DNA from: M30B19 sp041741535
GTDB lineage: Bacteria > Planctomycetota > Planctomycetia > Pirellulales > Pirellulaceae
Reading direction: 5' to 3'
Assembly: GCA_041741535.1 (NCBI GenBank)
Contig: JBGSJV010000144.1
Coordinates: forward strand, 50,084 to 114,083
Length of the DNA: 64,000 nt
Part shown: positions 54,166-63,199 of the stretch, piece by piece
Position numbering within the stretch: position 1 is the stretch's first letter
How the letters are laid out: the number at the start of each line of letters is the position of its first letter
The notes under the pieces: generated by a model
The model's database searches: none
The model's input: only the letters and a program-made list of their open reading frames with translations
Told to the model about the DNA's origin: nothing
Position numbers and translations under genes: made by a program

Positions 54166-54963
54166 TCAAATACTCTCAACCTGCCAATGATCCAGTTCGA
54201 CCGGGTTGAGCCGGCCAAATATGTTGATGAGTACGGTCACGCGACCATTGCGTTCATCAATCGCGGAAACGTCACCCTCAAAGTTTTCGAAGTTGCCGTC
54301 CTTCACGCGTACTTTGTCGCCAATCTTCTGCTTGATTGACGTTTTGATGTCTTCTTTCTTGCCACCCTCTTCGGGCTCCAAAGGACGAGATGCTTTTAGA
54401 ATCTTTTCGATTTCTGCTTGTCCCAACGGAGTGGGTTTGCCACCCATGCTTGTGAAGTCGCCAATTCCTGCCGTGTCCCGAACCAGCCACCACGACTCTT
54501 CCGTCAAGGCCATGTTCACCATGATATAGCCCGGGTACAACTTGCGCTTGACAATCCTCGACTTGCCGGCTTTCGTGAACTCACGAACGTCTTCGGTCGG
54601 AACAAGCATTTCGCCGAAATAGCCACCCAGTCCAAACCGCTGCACTCGCCGCTTCAACGTGTCGCAAACCGACGTTTCGCGATTGACTTGAGCCTTCAGA
54701 ATGTACCAACGCTTTTCCAACGCGCCCGGATCCACTGGTACCGCATCGTCGTCCACCGGAGGAAGATCGTCATCGTCGTCAGGGTAAGTCTCCACCGTCG
54801 AGGCAGTGTCTTCACCGCCATTGGCCAGTTCGACCTGCCTTGCGTCGACGTCCGCGTCAACATCGGTTTGCTCGTCCATCGACCCATTTACGTCGGCGGC
54901 ATTTGGGTCATCCATCGCAGGGAGTGAAACCTCGATATCCGACAAGTCTCTCTCTTCGTCCAT
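54166..54963 (-). CDS. nusG: Transcription antitermination factor NusG with acidic N-terminal extension
   Basis: 265 residues from the ATG at 54963 (an in-frame TTG at 54993 is rejected for lack of a ribosome site). The NGN domain (KRWYILKAQVNRETSVCDTL to KLYPGYIMVNM and GIGDFTSMGGKPTPL) and the C-terminal KOW domain (GDKVRVKDGNFENFEGDVSA) are complete. Typical NusG is about 180 residues; the extra 80 at the N-terminus are highly acidic (TYPDDDDDLPPVDDDAVPVD) and probably disordered. NusG travels with RNA polymerase and couples it to Rho and the ribosome. Located between secE and rplK as usual. Confidence 0.95.
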   Translation of the reverse strand: MDEERDLSDIEVSLPAMDDPNAADVNGSMDEQTDVDADVDARQVELANGGEDTASTVETYPDDDDDLPPVDDDAVPVDPGALEKRWYILKAQVNRETSVCDTLKRRVQRFGLGGYFGEMLVPTEDVREFTKAGKSRIVKRKLYPGYIMVNMALTEESWWLVRDTAGIGDFTSMGGKPTPLGQAEIEKILKASRPLEPEEGGKKEDIKTSIKQKIGDKVRVKDGNFENFEGDVSAIDERNGRVTVLINIFGRLNPVELDHWQVESI

Positions 54964-54996
54964 ACTAAATCCAACCTGCAATTCCAAAGCCAAGTA

Positions 54997-55452
54997 CTAG
55001 CGAACACCAAGCCACGTGAAGATTGCGGTCCAGATAAAGTCAAATCCGAACATCAATACAGCAAGCGAAACAACGACAAATAGAACAACTGCCGCGCCAG
55101 CAATGAGTTCCTTTTTTGTCGGCCACGTAACTTTTCGCATCTCCGCTTCGACACCGATTAGGAAATCGGTGAATGAAGGGATGTTTACTGATCGGTACGC
55201 CAACCAGAACGCCACACCGCCAACGGCAAATGCAGATACGTAGGTGGCAACCTCGTTGCCGCGAAACCAATCCAGCAAATAAATTGCGAAAAGCCACAAT
55301 GCCAGGCCAAACAGAAGCCACAATGCAAAAAAAGTTACTTGGCGGACGACGCGACCTTGATTGGGCTTGAACACCGACGTCGACATAATCGCCGAGGTGA
55401 TCTGCGACATCACTGACTCATCCCCATCCTTAGGTTTCGCCATTGAACTCAT
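54997..55452 (-). CDS. secE: Preprotein translocase subunit SecE
   Basis: 151 residues. The diagnostic EAEMRKVTWPTKKELIAGAA amphipathic segment precedes the last membrane helix (VVLFVVVSLAVLMFGFDFIW). Two further N-terminal helices (TFFALWLLFGLALWLFAIYL and VSAFAVGGVAFWLAY) make it a three-helix SecE as in enterobacteria rather than the minimal one-helix form. It ends immediately before nusG. Confidence 0.95.
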   Translation of the reverse strand: MSSMAKPKDGDESVMSQITSAIMSTSVFKPNQGRVVRQVTFFALWLLFGLALWLFAIYLLDWFRGNEVATYVSAFAVGGVAFWLAYRSVNIPSFTDFLIGVEAEMRKVTWPTKKELIAGAAVVLFVVVSLAVLMFGFDFIWTAIFTWLGVR

Positions 55453-55493
55453 CGATCATTTCCTTGAACAAAACCAATCCACGTCAACTCAAG

Positions 55494-55566
55494 CAGGGGC
55501 GGAGGGACTCGAACCCGCAACCGCTGGTTTTGGAAACCAGTGCTCTACCAATTGAGCTACACCCCT
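55494..55566 (-). tRNA. tRNA-Trp (CCA anticodon)
   Basis: Seven-base-pair acceptor AGGGGTG / CGCCCCT with one G-U pair, D-arm GCTCAATTGGTAGAGC, anticodon loop TTCCAAA (CCA), T-arm GCGGGTTCGAGTCCCTCCGC region and discriminator G. Lies between tuf and secE, as in many bacteria. CCA is not encoded. Confidence 0.97.
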
Positions 55567-55572
55567 AAACTA

Positions 55573-55610
55573 GAACGCAAGGAAACCAACACGGGTGTTT
55601 CCTTGCGTTC
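55573..55610 (-). promoter_or_regulatory. 14-bp perfect hairpin between tuf and tRNA-Trp
   Basis: Arms GAACGCAAGGAAAC (55573-55586) and GTTTCCTTGCGTTC (55597-55610), ten-base loop. No T-run follows on the minus strand, so it looks like a stability or processing hairpin separating tuf mRNA from the tRNA rather than a strong terminator. Confidence 0.6.
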
Positions 55611-55653
55611 CGGGTACCGTATCGCGTTTGAGGTTAATTACCCCAAACTCTTC

Positions 55654-56850
55654 TTACTTAAGGATCTTGGTAACGACGCCCGAACCGACCGTCTTACCAC
55701 CCTCGCGAATTGCAAAGCGGACGCCTTCGTCGATGGCGACGCCCTTATGCAACTCTACAGACATTTTGATGTTGTCACCTGGCATGCACATTTCAGCACC
55801 CACCAAGTCGGCCGTTCCAGTCACGTCCGTCGTGCGGAAGAAGAACTGGGGTCGGTAACCGCTAAAGAAAGGCGTGTGGCGACCACCTTCATCTTTGCTC
55901 AAGCAGTAAACTTCCGCTTCGAATTTCGTGTGAGGTGTGATACTGCCTGGCTTCGCCAATACCTGACCGCGTTGGATATCGTCACGCTTGACACCGCGTA
56001 GCAAACAACCGACGTTGTCGCCAGCGCGACCTTCTGGCATACTCTTGCGGAACATTTCCACACCCGTACAAATCGTCTTTGGCGACTCTTCCGAAAGACC
56101 AATGATTTGAACTTCGTCGCCAACCTTGACTACGCCGCGTTCGATACGGCCAGTCGCCACGGTACCGCGACCTTCGATCGAAAAGACGTCTTCAATCGCC
56201 ATCAGGAATGGCTTGTCATCTTCGCGAATTGGTTCTGGAATGTTGGCGTCAATCGCGTCCATGAGGTCCGAAATGCACTTGCTGGCAGTCGGGTCCGCTG
56301 GATTTTGGTAGGCCGGCAACGCGCTTCCGCGAACGATCACGGCGTTGTCGCCGTCGAAGTCGTACTTGCTGAGCAGGTCGCGAATTTCCATTTCGACCAA
56401 TTCCAACAACTCTTCGTCTTCAACCAAGTCGCACTTGTTCAAAAACACAACGAGAGCGGGAACGTCCACCTGCTTGGCCAAAAGAACGTGTTCTTTGGTC
56501 TGCGGCATTGGTCCGTCAGCGGCCGAAACCACCAGAATAGCACCATCCATCTGAGCGGCACCGGTAATCATGTTCTTGATAAAGTCGGCGTGACCCGGGC
56601 AGTCGATGTGTGCATAGTGACGCTTGGCTGTTTCGTACTCGACGTGAGCCACCGCGATCGTCACGGTCTTGGTGGAGTCGCGAACGGTCCCACCCTTGGC
56701 GATTTCCGAGTATTCCTTGAACTGAGCCAAACCTTTTGCCGCCTGGACCGCCAGGATCGCGCCAGTCGTTGTCGTCTTGCCGTGGTCAATGTGACCGATG
56801 GTCCCAACATTCACGTGAGGTTTGTTACGAACAAATTCCGCCTTGGCCAT
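55654..56850 (-). CDS. tuf: Elongation factor Tu
   Basis: 398 residues, delivers aminoacyl-tRNA to the ribosome. GTPase motifs GHIDHGKTT (Ile replaces the usual Val), DCPGHADFIKNMITGAAQMD, NKCD and SALPAYQ are intact, and domains 2 and 3 are complete (GRGTVATGRIERGVVKVGDE, RGQVLAKPGSITPH, MPGDNIKMSVEL). Switch I departs from the near-universal ARGITINTAHVEYET: here it reads RDSTKTVTIAVAHVEYET, keeping the magnesium-coordinating Thr in VTIA. Starts after an ordinary leader downstream of tRNA-Thr(GGT). Confidence 0.97.
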   Translation of the reverse strand: MAKAEFVRNKPHVNVGTIGHIDHGKTTTTGAILAVQAAKGLAQFKEYSEIAKGGTVRDSTKTVTIAVAHVEYETAKRHYAHIDCPGHADFIKNMITGAAQMDGAILVVSAADGPMPQTKEHVLLAKQVDVPALVVFLNKCDLVEDEELLELVEMEIRDLLSKYDFDGDNAVIVRGSALPAYQNPADPTASKCISDLMDAIDANIPEPIREDDKPFLMAIEDVFSIEGRGTVATGRIERGVVKVGDEVQIIGLSEESPKTICTGVEMFRKSMPEGRAGDNVGCLLRGVKRDDIQRGQVLAKPGSITPHTKFEAEVYCLSKDEGGRHTPFFSGYRPQFFFRTTDVTGTADLVGAEMCMPGDNIKMSVELHKGVAIDEGVRFAIREGGKTVGSGVVTKILK

Positions 56851-57039
56851 TAGTTTTCCCTACCGTTACACGATTCCAAAAAAAAGTTTGATCACCCACC
56901 CCAACACAACTCCACAACCCCGTTCATTCGATCATGCGGAACCGATGCCCAAACAAGCATCAGCATCCGTAGACAACCACGAGGAATTGGTTAACGGCTC
57001 GAACAACCGAACCAAACAACCAATTCAAATGTGGAGCCC

Positions 57040-57113
<74 letters not shown>

Positions 57114-57229
57114 CTAGCTTGGCAATCTCTGGTCGTTTTGTCAAACCCCCTAGAGGGATCGAAACAACGTTCGCTCGCAACAAAGGTTACTCGAAACAAA
57201 CCAACCGCTACCGACCGATTAACGGACGA

Positions 57230-57300
57230 AGCGGGTGAAGGGAATCGAACCCTCGTCTTCAGCTTGGAAGGCTGTTGCTCTACCATTGAGCTACACCCGC
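57230..57300 (-). tRNA. tRNA-Gly (TCC anticodon)
   Basis: Acceptor GCGGGTG / CACCCGC, D-arm GCTCAATGGTAGAGC, anticodon loop CTTCCAA (TCC), T-arm AGGGTTCGATTCCCT, discriminator T. Confidence 0.97.
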
Positions 57301-57306
57301 AGACAG

Positions 57307-57389
57307 TGGGGGGAGCAGGATTCGAACCTGCGAAGTCCGAAGACAACAGATTTACAGTCTGTCCCAGTTGGCCACTTTGGTATCCCCCC
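57307..57389 (-). tRNA. tRNA-Tyr (GTA anticodon)
   Basis: 83 bases with the long variable arm expected of bacterial tRNA-Tyr. Acceptor GGGGGGA / TCCCCCC, anticodon loop CTGTAAA (GTA), T-arm GCAGGTTCGAATCCTGC, discriminator A. It lies only six bases from tRNA-Gly. Confidence 0.97.
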
Positions 57390-57576
57390 GATCAGGAAAT
57401 TCCCGATGGATCAGCCCCTAACTGCCCCAGAAAACGATCCATTAGGGTTCCGGGAAACACCAAAGGATACTGAATGCCCTTGGTTTCTCCAAGGGCCAAA
57501 CCCGCGATTTTCTGATGTCGTCCGTTGCGTGCGAGGACTTGTGGTCACCCTCACACGATTTCCATCGATCCAAAAA

Positions 57577-57649
57577 AGCCAGCGAAGGGATTCGAACCCA
57601 CGACCGGCTGATTACAAATCAGCTGCTCTACCAACTGAGCTACACTGGC
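57577..57649 (-). tRNA. tRNA-Thr (TGT anticodon)
   Basis: Acceptor GCCAGTG / CGCTGGC, D-arm GCTCAGTTGGTAGAGC, anticodon loop TTTGTAA (TGT), T-arm GGGTTCGAATCCC, discriminator T. First gene of the tRNA-tuf cluster; 187 bp separate it from tRNA-Tyr. Confidence 0.97.
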
Positions 57650-57993
57650 ATTTAGGCTACGATCGGACCGGATGGATGCAGCCGACATCGAGCCGCAGAG
57701 TATAACCGTCTGGTTTCAGGCTGCAATCCCAAAACACCACGTACGTACGGTCCCCCACCCATCCAGAGTGGGACTCGTCAATCTCGGTTCGCGAGTTATC
57801 GGACGTTTTCCCTCAGGTCTGCATGAAAAACAGCCCGCCAGAGTTACTCGGCCCGATCTTGGTCGGCAATTTGTCGGGTGGCCGAACGTGGTGGGTAGAC
57901 CAGAATTGATCTTGCCGGTAATTAGGACTACGTCTAGAACCTTCCAGCGGGAAAAGGAGTTCCCAGTGTCACTTCTAGCTCGGATGCTGCATT
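57650..57993. other. Divergent intergenic region tRNA-Thr / DUF4254 gene
   Basis: 344 bp without a gene. It contains the promoter-like site for the tRNA-tuf operon at 57699-57726 (separate entry). Nothing convincing was seen for the plus-strand gene except GGAG at about 57956, too far from its ATG. Confidence 0.5.
57699..57726 (-). promoter_or_regulatory. Candidate promoter of the tRNA-tuf operon
   Basis: Minus strand TTGCAG (57721-57726), 16-base spacer, TATACT (57699-57704), about 50 bases upstream of tRNA-Thr(TGT). Good -10, weak -35. Confidence 0.5.
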
Positions 57994-58701
57994 ATGTTCC
58001 AGTCGGTCGTCGATCAAGTTATCAAATTGCAAGCCGTAACCGTCGCAGCATGGCATCAAACGCCGATAGAACTTAGCCAACCAGTCCACGAAGTCGCGAC
58101 ACTGGTCCGACGAGAATTGCCACCGGCGAGTCACGATTCCGCGAGTCGATTCTGTCGCGGCTTGATTGGCAACTTGGGCTTCTTGGAAGTTGTTTGCCGC
58201 CAGCATAGCTACAATTATCTGCTGTGGCACGAAGAGGATCTGGCACGGTCTCCTTCGGCGACCGATACACAAATCGCGCAAGTCAAGCGCGCCATTGATC
58301 GCTACAATCAGCAGCGAAATGATTGGATTGAACGTACGGACGATTGGTTGGCACAATACCTCGAAGCTCAAAACATTCATGCTCCAATCGACGCGATGAT
58401 GAATACGGAAACGCCTGGCTCTACCTTCGATCGGCTAAGTATTCTGGCATTGCGGCTTTACCATCTGCGCGAAGAATTGGCACGAAATGACGCGACTGCC
58501 GACCATCGAGCCAAAGTGGGTCTGAAACTTCAAACCTGCGAAATGCAACACGTGGAGCTGGCTGAGGCACTCGCCGGTCTGTTGGCAGATATCCACTCAG
58601 GTCGCAAGCGACATCGAACCTATCGCCAATGCAAGATGTACAACGACCCGACAATGAACCCCGCCATCTATCGTGCTGGTCGCACCGGCAAGGCCGCTTG
58701 A
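57994..58701 (+). CDS. DUF4254 protein
   Basis: 235 residues, helical and soluble, matching the DUF4254 pattern: NYLLWHEEDLARSPSATDTQ, AQVKRAIDRYNQQRNDWIER, MMNTETPGSTFDRLSILALR, LYHLREELARND. In other phyla this family occurs near glycosyltransferase or lipopolysaccharide genes, but no function is established. The ATG at 57994 has only a weak ribosome site. It converges with the DinG-family gene (12 bp between stops). Confidence 0.82.
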   Translation: MFQSVVDQVIKLQAVTVAAWHQTPIELSQPVHEVATLVRRELPPASHDSASRFCRGLIGNLGFLEVVCRQHSYNYLLWHEEDLARSPSATDTQIAQVKRAIDRYNQQRNDWIERTDDWLAQYLEAQNIHAPIDAMMNTETPGSTFDRLSILALRLYHLREELARNDATADHRAKVGLKLQTCEMQHVELAEALAGLLADIHSGRKRHRTYRQCKMYNDPTMNPAIYRAGRTGKAA

Positions 58702-58713
58702 CCAGGCCTGTTT

Positions 58714-60972
58714 TCAAGACCATTCGCGGGTGCTTACCTTGCGTATCGGCACATCGGGCAGGGACTCCAAGAACATTCGTCCGTAATACTTGCTAACGAT
58801 CCGTGAATCCAGGACCACCACCTGCCCGTAGTCGTACGCGGTGCGAATCAGGCGTCCAAATCCTTGCTTGAACTTGATCACGGCCTCGGGCAATTGGTAC
58901 GAATTGAACGGGTTGCCCCCCGCCTGCCGGATCGCCTCCAATCGAGCTTCGAGTAAGGGATGGTCCGGCACGCTAAACGGCAGCTTGGGAATCATGACGT
59001 TGGTTAATGCGGGGCCTGGAACATCGACACCCTGCCAAAAGCTGTCGGTCCCCAGCAGCACTCCTTGCGGATTTGCGCGAAAGTCTTCCACCAATCGAGT
59101 GCGTGGGATACCGTCCGCTTGTGAATACAGCATCCAACCGCGTTCCCGGAGCCACGGTTCTAGGAGTCGCTGCATCTTCGTCAACGCGGAGTAGGAAGTA
59201 AATAAGATAAACGAATGGCCCCCATGTTTCGCGATCCAATGACAGGCGGCCTTGAAGCACGCTTGGTCGTACGCGTCGCGAGCGTCTGGGGGCGGCATGT
59301 CGTAAGCCACAATCAACTCAGCCTGCTCGGCGTAAAGAAACGGACTTCCCAAGTGCAACTGCCTGGTATCCAACAAGCCGATCCGGGAGCGAAAAAAATC
59401 GAACGAAGCCGCCTGCTCATCCGTTTGGCCGCCCGTTGCCAGCGTAGCACTGGTCATCACCACCGATGGTGTATTGGCAAATAGAGTCCGACGAAGCACT
59501 CGTCCCACATCAATTGGCGCCGCCATCAAGGCAGTCAACCACCCGGTACGCCGCCGTCGAACCTCAATCCAATATACGAAGTTCTCGTCGGTTTGCTCGC
59601 ACCACTGCAGCAACCGATCGGCCAAGAAACCAAGTCCCTCGGCAGCTGACTCGAAGTTCTTTTTGATGGACGCATCTTTGGCGTCTTCCGCAATCGCTTG
59701 CAATTTACTTGCTAACTTTTTGAGTAGGCCCGATAAGCGGTTCTCGACAATACAAGCCTGTCGAACTCGGCGGCAACCGGCCTGCAGGTCGTCGGACGTG
59801 CGATAGAAGGACTCCGCTGTGGTGCCAACCGTCGGCTCCAACGAGTTGCGATATCCGAGCGAGTTAGTCGATTGATGCTCGCGGTACCAATCCAAACATC
59901 GCTCGAAAAACTTGTCGGCTGTATCCAGAATTCGCAAGACCTCCTGCTGCAGGTTGACCAAGTCATGTTCGACCAACAGGCCTCGATTGGAGCGCGAGTT
60001 GTACAAACGCTGGAGTCGATACGAGACCTGCCCGCTGGTCACGCCTAATCCCAGGTGGTCCGCGGCGACCGCCTCCATGGTGTGGGCTTCGTCCAAAATA
60101 ACCGCATCGTAGTTGGGCAGGAAACTGCCACCTTCACTGCGGAGTGCCAAGTCGGTAAAAAACAGGGCATGATTGACGACCAGAATTTGCGCCTGAGCCG
60201 CCCGCCGTCGTGCCTGAAAGTAGAAGCACTTTTCATAGGTGGGGCACTTGCGCCCGAGACAATTACTCCCGTCGCTGGCTACTTCCTCCCAAACTGCGGG
60301 GCTCGGTTTGAACGGCAAATCCGACAAGGAACCATCCGTGGTCGACTTCGACCATTCCCGGATTTTACCTAACTCAACGAGATCGGTTTGATGTTCGAAC
60401 AAAGTCGCGGAGCGATTGATTGCTTGATCGAGTCGCCGCAAACTAATGTAATTCCCTCGACCTTTTACCAACACGGCCGAGAATTCACGCGGCAGAACAC
60501 TGTTGAGGAAGGGCAAATCCTTTTGGATCAGTTGTTCTTGTAGGCTGATTGTATGGGTTGAAATAACGACTCGGCCGTTGCGTTCTTGGCCAGTTTTGTG
60601 GCTCTTGGCCTTGCGGAAATCTTGGTCCGTGATTGCGAGAATGGCCGGAACCAAATAGCCAAAACTCTTGCCCACCCCAGTGCCTGCCTCAACAACCAAA
60701 TGTTGTTCGTCCATGATGGCAGCCTGCACCGCATCAGCCATCGCGACCTGTTGCGGGCGAATCTCGTATTGTTTAAGTCGCTTCGCGATCAACCCATTGG
60801 AACCAATGACGCTCTGAATGTTGAGGCCGTCGGGTTCGTTGAGTTTCGCCAAGTCCGGGAAATCTGGATCACCCTCGGTTCCGGCGATTTTCGGCAATTC
60901 ACTTCGGGGATTTGGAGCTTCCGACGGTCCGTCCGGGAGCATTCCCTCGTCATCAGGTGGCCGGTTTTCCAA
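58714..60972 (-). CDS. DinG-family ATP-dependent helicase
   Basis: 752-residue XPD/DinG-type superfamily 2 helicase. Walker A VVEAGTGVGKSFGYLVPA, DEAH box VILDEAHTMEAVAAD, and the C-terminal motifs GVLLGTDSFWQGVDVPGPAL and FGRLIRTAYDYGQVVVLDSR are clear. Iron-sulfur ligands: C-x4-C-x5-C is present (NCLGRKCPTYEKC), but the first cysteine of the usual NYLC motif is Ser (KGRGNYISLRRL), so a normal 4Fe-4S cluster is doubtful. There is no exonuclease domain at the N-terminus. It may act on R-loops or replication blocks, as DinG and YoaA do. Start ATG at 60972; the next gene diverges from it. Confidence 0.9.
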   Translation of the reverse strand: MENRPPDDEGMLPDGPSEAPNPRSELPKIAGTEGDPDFPDLAKLNEPDGLNIQSVIGSNGLIAKRLKQYEIRPQQVAMADAVQAAIMDEQHLVVEAGTGVGKSFGYLVPAILAITDQDFRKAKSHKTGQERNGRVVISTHTISLQEQLIQKDLPFLNSVLPREFSAVLVKGRGNYISLRRLDQAINRSATLFEHQTDLVELGKIREWSKSTTDGSLSDLPFKPSPAVWEEVASDGSNCLGRKCPTYEKCFYFQARRRAAQAQILVVNHALFFTDLALRSEGGSFLPNYDAVILDEAHTMEAVAADHLGLGVTSGQVSYRLQRLYNSRSNRGLLVEHDLVNLQQEVLRILDTADKFFERCLDWYREHQSTNSLGYRNSLEPTVGTTAESFYRTSDDLQAGCRRVRQACIVENRLSGLLKKLASKLQAIAEDAKDASIKKNFESAAEGLGFLADRLLQWCEQTDENFVYWIEVRRRRTGWLTALMAAPIDVGRVLRRTLFANTPSVVMTSATLATGGQTDEQAASFDFFRSRIGLLDTRQLHLGSPFLYAEQAELIVAYDMPPPDARDAYDQACFKAACHWIAKHGGHSFILFTSYSALTKMQRLLEPWLRERGWMLYSQADGIPRTRLVEDFRANPQGVLLGTDSFWQGVDVPGPALTNVMIPKLPFSVPDHPLLEARLEAIRQAGGNPFNSYQLPEAVIKFKQGFGRLIRTAYDYGQVVVLDSRIVSKYYGRMFLESLPDVPIRKVSTREWS

Positions 60973-61246
60973 GACGATTTACTTCCAGCGAGAACAGATT
61001 AGCGGTCGGCACTTTGCCTACACCCCCTAACGTCCGAATCATACCGCGTTGTGGAGTGGACTTGCCAGCCCTCTGTTATTCGTCGGATCTGTTTGGGTGA
61101 TCTTGGCAGTTTTTAACGCCTGTGCCGATTTTGGCTGTTTTTTCGAATGTGCCTCATCGAACAGTGCGACGTCATTTTCCGGTGCGTTTGGCACGATAAA
61201 TCCGGTGGTGCGGGTCCTCCCGGTTCCTTCGGAAAAGGCGAAATTG

Positions 61247-63196
61247 ATGTTTATGACGCAAACAGCCAAGCGACTTCAACGTGTCCTCGGTCGAGTTGGG
61301 CTGGGCGGGCTCTTGGCAACTGGGCTCGTGGTCAGCGGCTGTCAGTGGCAAGAAAAGCCAATCAATCTTTCGAGCAACTCGAATCCACTGGCGATTCGGT
61401 CGTCGCAGTTAGACATCGAATATCCCGATCTCGAGTGCGAGGCACCTCGGCCGGATGCTTCCGTGACGCCCAATACGCTCCGGGATTTTGAATCGTTAAC
61501 GCCGCAGCCAATCACGCTGGAAGACGCGATTCGCATGACTTTGGAGCGTAGTCCCGTGCTCCAAAAATTGGGCGGTCAAGTCATCAGTCTGCCAGCCATG
61601 AGTTCGACGATCTACGACCCAGCGTTGGCAGCTTCCGATCCAAACCTCAGCTCGGAAGCAGCGTTATCCGCCTTTGATGCTCAATTCACCCACAGCATGT
61701 ACTTGGACAGTTCCGAACGCCGCTTTAACAATCTGTTCTTCGGTGCGGGTGCCCAGCTGTTGAATTCGAAACGAGGGACGATATCAACGGACATTTCCAA
61801 AACCACCGCAGCTGGAACGACGTTCTCACTTCGAAATTTGACCGATTACCAAAAGAATAACTCCCCGGCAAACTTATTTCCCGGCGCATGGGACAATGTC
61901 ACGTTGGCGGAAGTCCGTCAGCCGTTGCTGGCGGGAGCAGGAACCGAAGTTACGCGGATCGCGGGACCAAATGCGAGAATCGGCAACTACAACGGCGTGC
62001 TGATCGCGCGCATCCGCGAAGACGTCGCACTGGCTGATTTCGAAACGGCGGTCCGAGATCTGGTGCGCGATGTCGAAGTCACTTACTGGCAGTTGTATTT
62101 TGCGTATCAAGATTTGGATACAAAACTAAACGCCCAGGAAGCCTTGCGTGCGAACTGGGAGACTCGCAAACAGTTTCTTGATGTGGGTCAAGGTTCGACC
62201 ACCGCGGAGCCGGAAATCCGTCATCAATATTTCAACTTCCGTTCGCAAGTGGAGAACGCAATTGTCGGGACCGGTGCATCTGGTCTTGGTGTGTATACCA
62301 CCGAGCGGCAACTGCGTCGACTTATGGACTTACCGGTCAGTGACGGCACGCTTCTGCGCCCCATCTCGGCGCCGAACGTTGCGCCGATTCAATTCGACTG
62401 GAATGCCTCGGTCGATCTAGCCATGGAGAATCGCCCGGAATTGCGACGCCAACGTTGGATCGTGCGGCAACGAGAGTTGGAACTTGTGGCCGCCAAGAAT
62501 CTTAGCCGTTGGCGGATGGACCTGGTCGCCAACTATGCGAACCGCGGATTTGGCGACAACTGGATTGGGAATCAAGGTGCCGTCAAGGATCAACTCTCGG
62601 GCGACTTGGACGATTGGCGAATGGGGCTTGAGGTGAATGGCCCCTTCGGCCGGCGAGCCGGTCATTTGGGAGTCAAGAATGCCGAGTTGAGCTTGGCTCG
62701 CGAGCGTGTCCGTTTGGACGAGCAACAGAAGCAACTGCTGAACGATTTGGCGAATGCGTATAGTGAGGTGGATCGTGCCTACGCCCAGATCGAATCGGCG
62801 GTCAATGCCCGCATCGCAATTCAAGAAGAAACTTCTCTAAAGAGACTCCTCAATGAAGGCGGAGTCACGGATGCTTTCGGCTTCCGCGACGCCCTACAGC
62901 GGTTGGCGCTCACCGAGTCAGCTGTTCATCGCTCCATCGTCGATTACAATACCGCACTACTCAATTATGCGGTTGTCTCTGGGGCTTTACTCAGTAACTA
63001 CAACATCCACCTAGGTGAAGATCCTTCTTCTTCCGGTGTAGTCCAAGCAGCGGCATGGAGTAGTCAGTTCTATCGCAGTGGCGTCGATCAACGCCCAGTA
63101 TCGCTACCGGTAAGTAGCGGTCCGGTGACGCCGAGGCCATTGTTGCCGCAGACCAAGCCGATTATCGACCCCGCCCCTGGAGTCGTCGGCGGCTAA
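61247..63196 (+). CDS. TolC-family outer-membrane efflux lipoprotein
   Basis: 649 residues. A lipoprotein signal (GGLLATGLVVSGC, lipobox VSGC) replaces an ordinary signal peptide. The mature part has two outer-membrane-efflux repeats with long helices (ITLEDAIRMTLERSPVLQKL, RDLVRDVEVTYWQLYFAYQD, LRANWETRKQFLDVGQ, DWRMGLEVNGPFGRRAGHLG, LARERVRLDEQQKQLLNDLA). Such proteins form the outer-membrane duct of type I secretion or RND pumps; no pump partner is in the window. The frame opens at 61049, but the ATG at 61247 before the signal is preferred, with AAGGCG upstream. The C-terminal tail is proline-rich. Confidence 0.87.
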   Translation: MFMTQTAKRLQRVLGRVGLGGLLATGLVVSGCQWQEKPINLSSNSNPLAIRSSQLDIEYPDLECEAPRPDASVTPNTLRDFESLTPQPITLEDAIRMTLERSPVLQKLGGQVISLPAMSSTIYDPALAASDPNLSSEAALSAFDAQFTHSMYLDSSERRFNNLFFGAGAQLLNSKRGTISTDISKTTAAGTTFSLRNLTDYQKNNSPANLFPGAWDNVTLAEVRQPLLAGAGTEVTRIAGPNARIGNYNGVLIARIREDVALADFETAVRDLVRDVEVTYWQLYFAYQDLDTKLNAQEALRANWETRKQFLDVGQGSTTAEPEIRHQYFNFRSQVENAIVGTGASGLGVYTTERQLRRLMDLPVSDGTLLRPISAPNVAPIQFDWNASVDLAMENRPELRRQRWIVRQRELELVAAKNLSRWRMDLVANYANRGFGDNWIGNQGAVKDQLSGDLDDWRMGLEVNGPFGRRAGHLGVKNAELSLARERVRLDEQQKQLLNDLANAYSEVDRAYAQIESAVNARIAIQEETSLKRLLNEGGVTDAFGFRDALQRLALTESAVHRSIVDYNTALLNYAVVSGALLSNYNIHLGEDPSSSGVVQAAAWSSQFYRSGVDQRPVSLPVSSGPVTPRPLLPQTKPIIDPAPGVVGG

Positions 63197-63199
63197 TGC

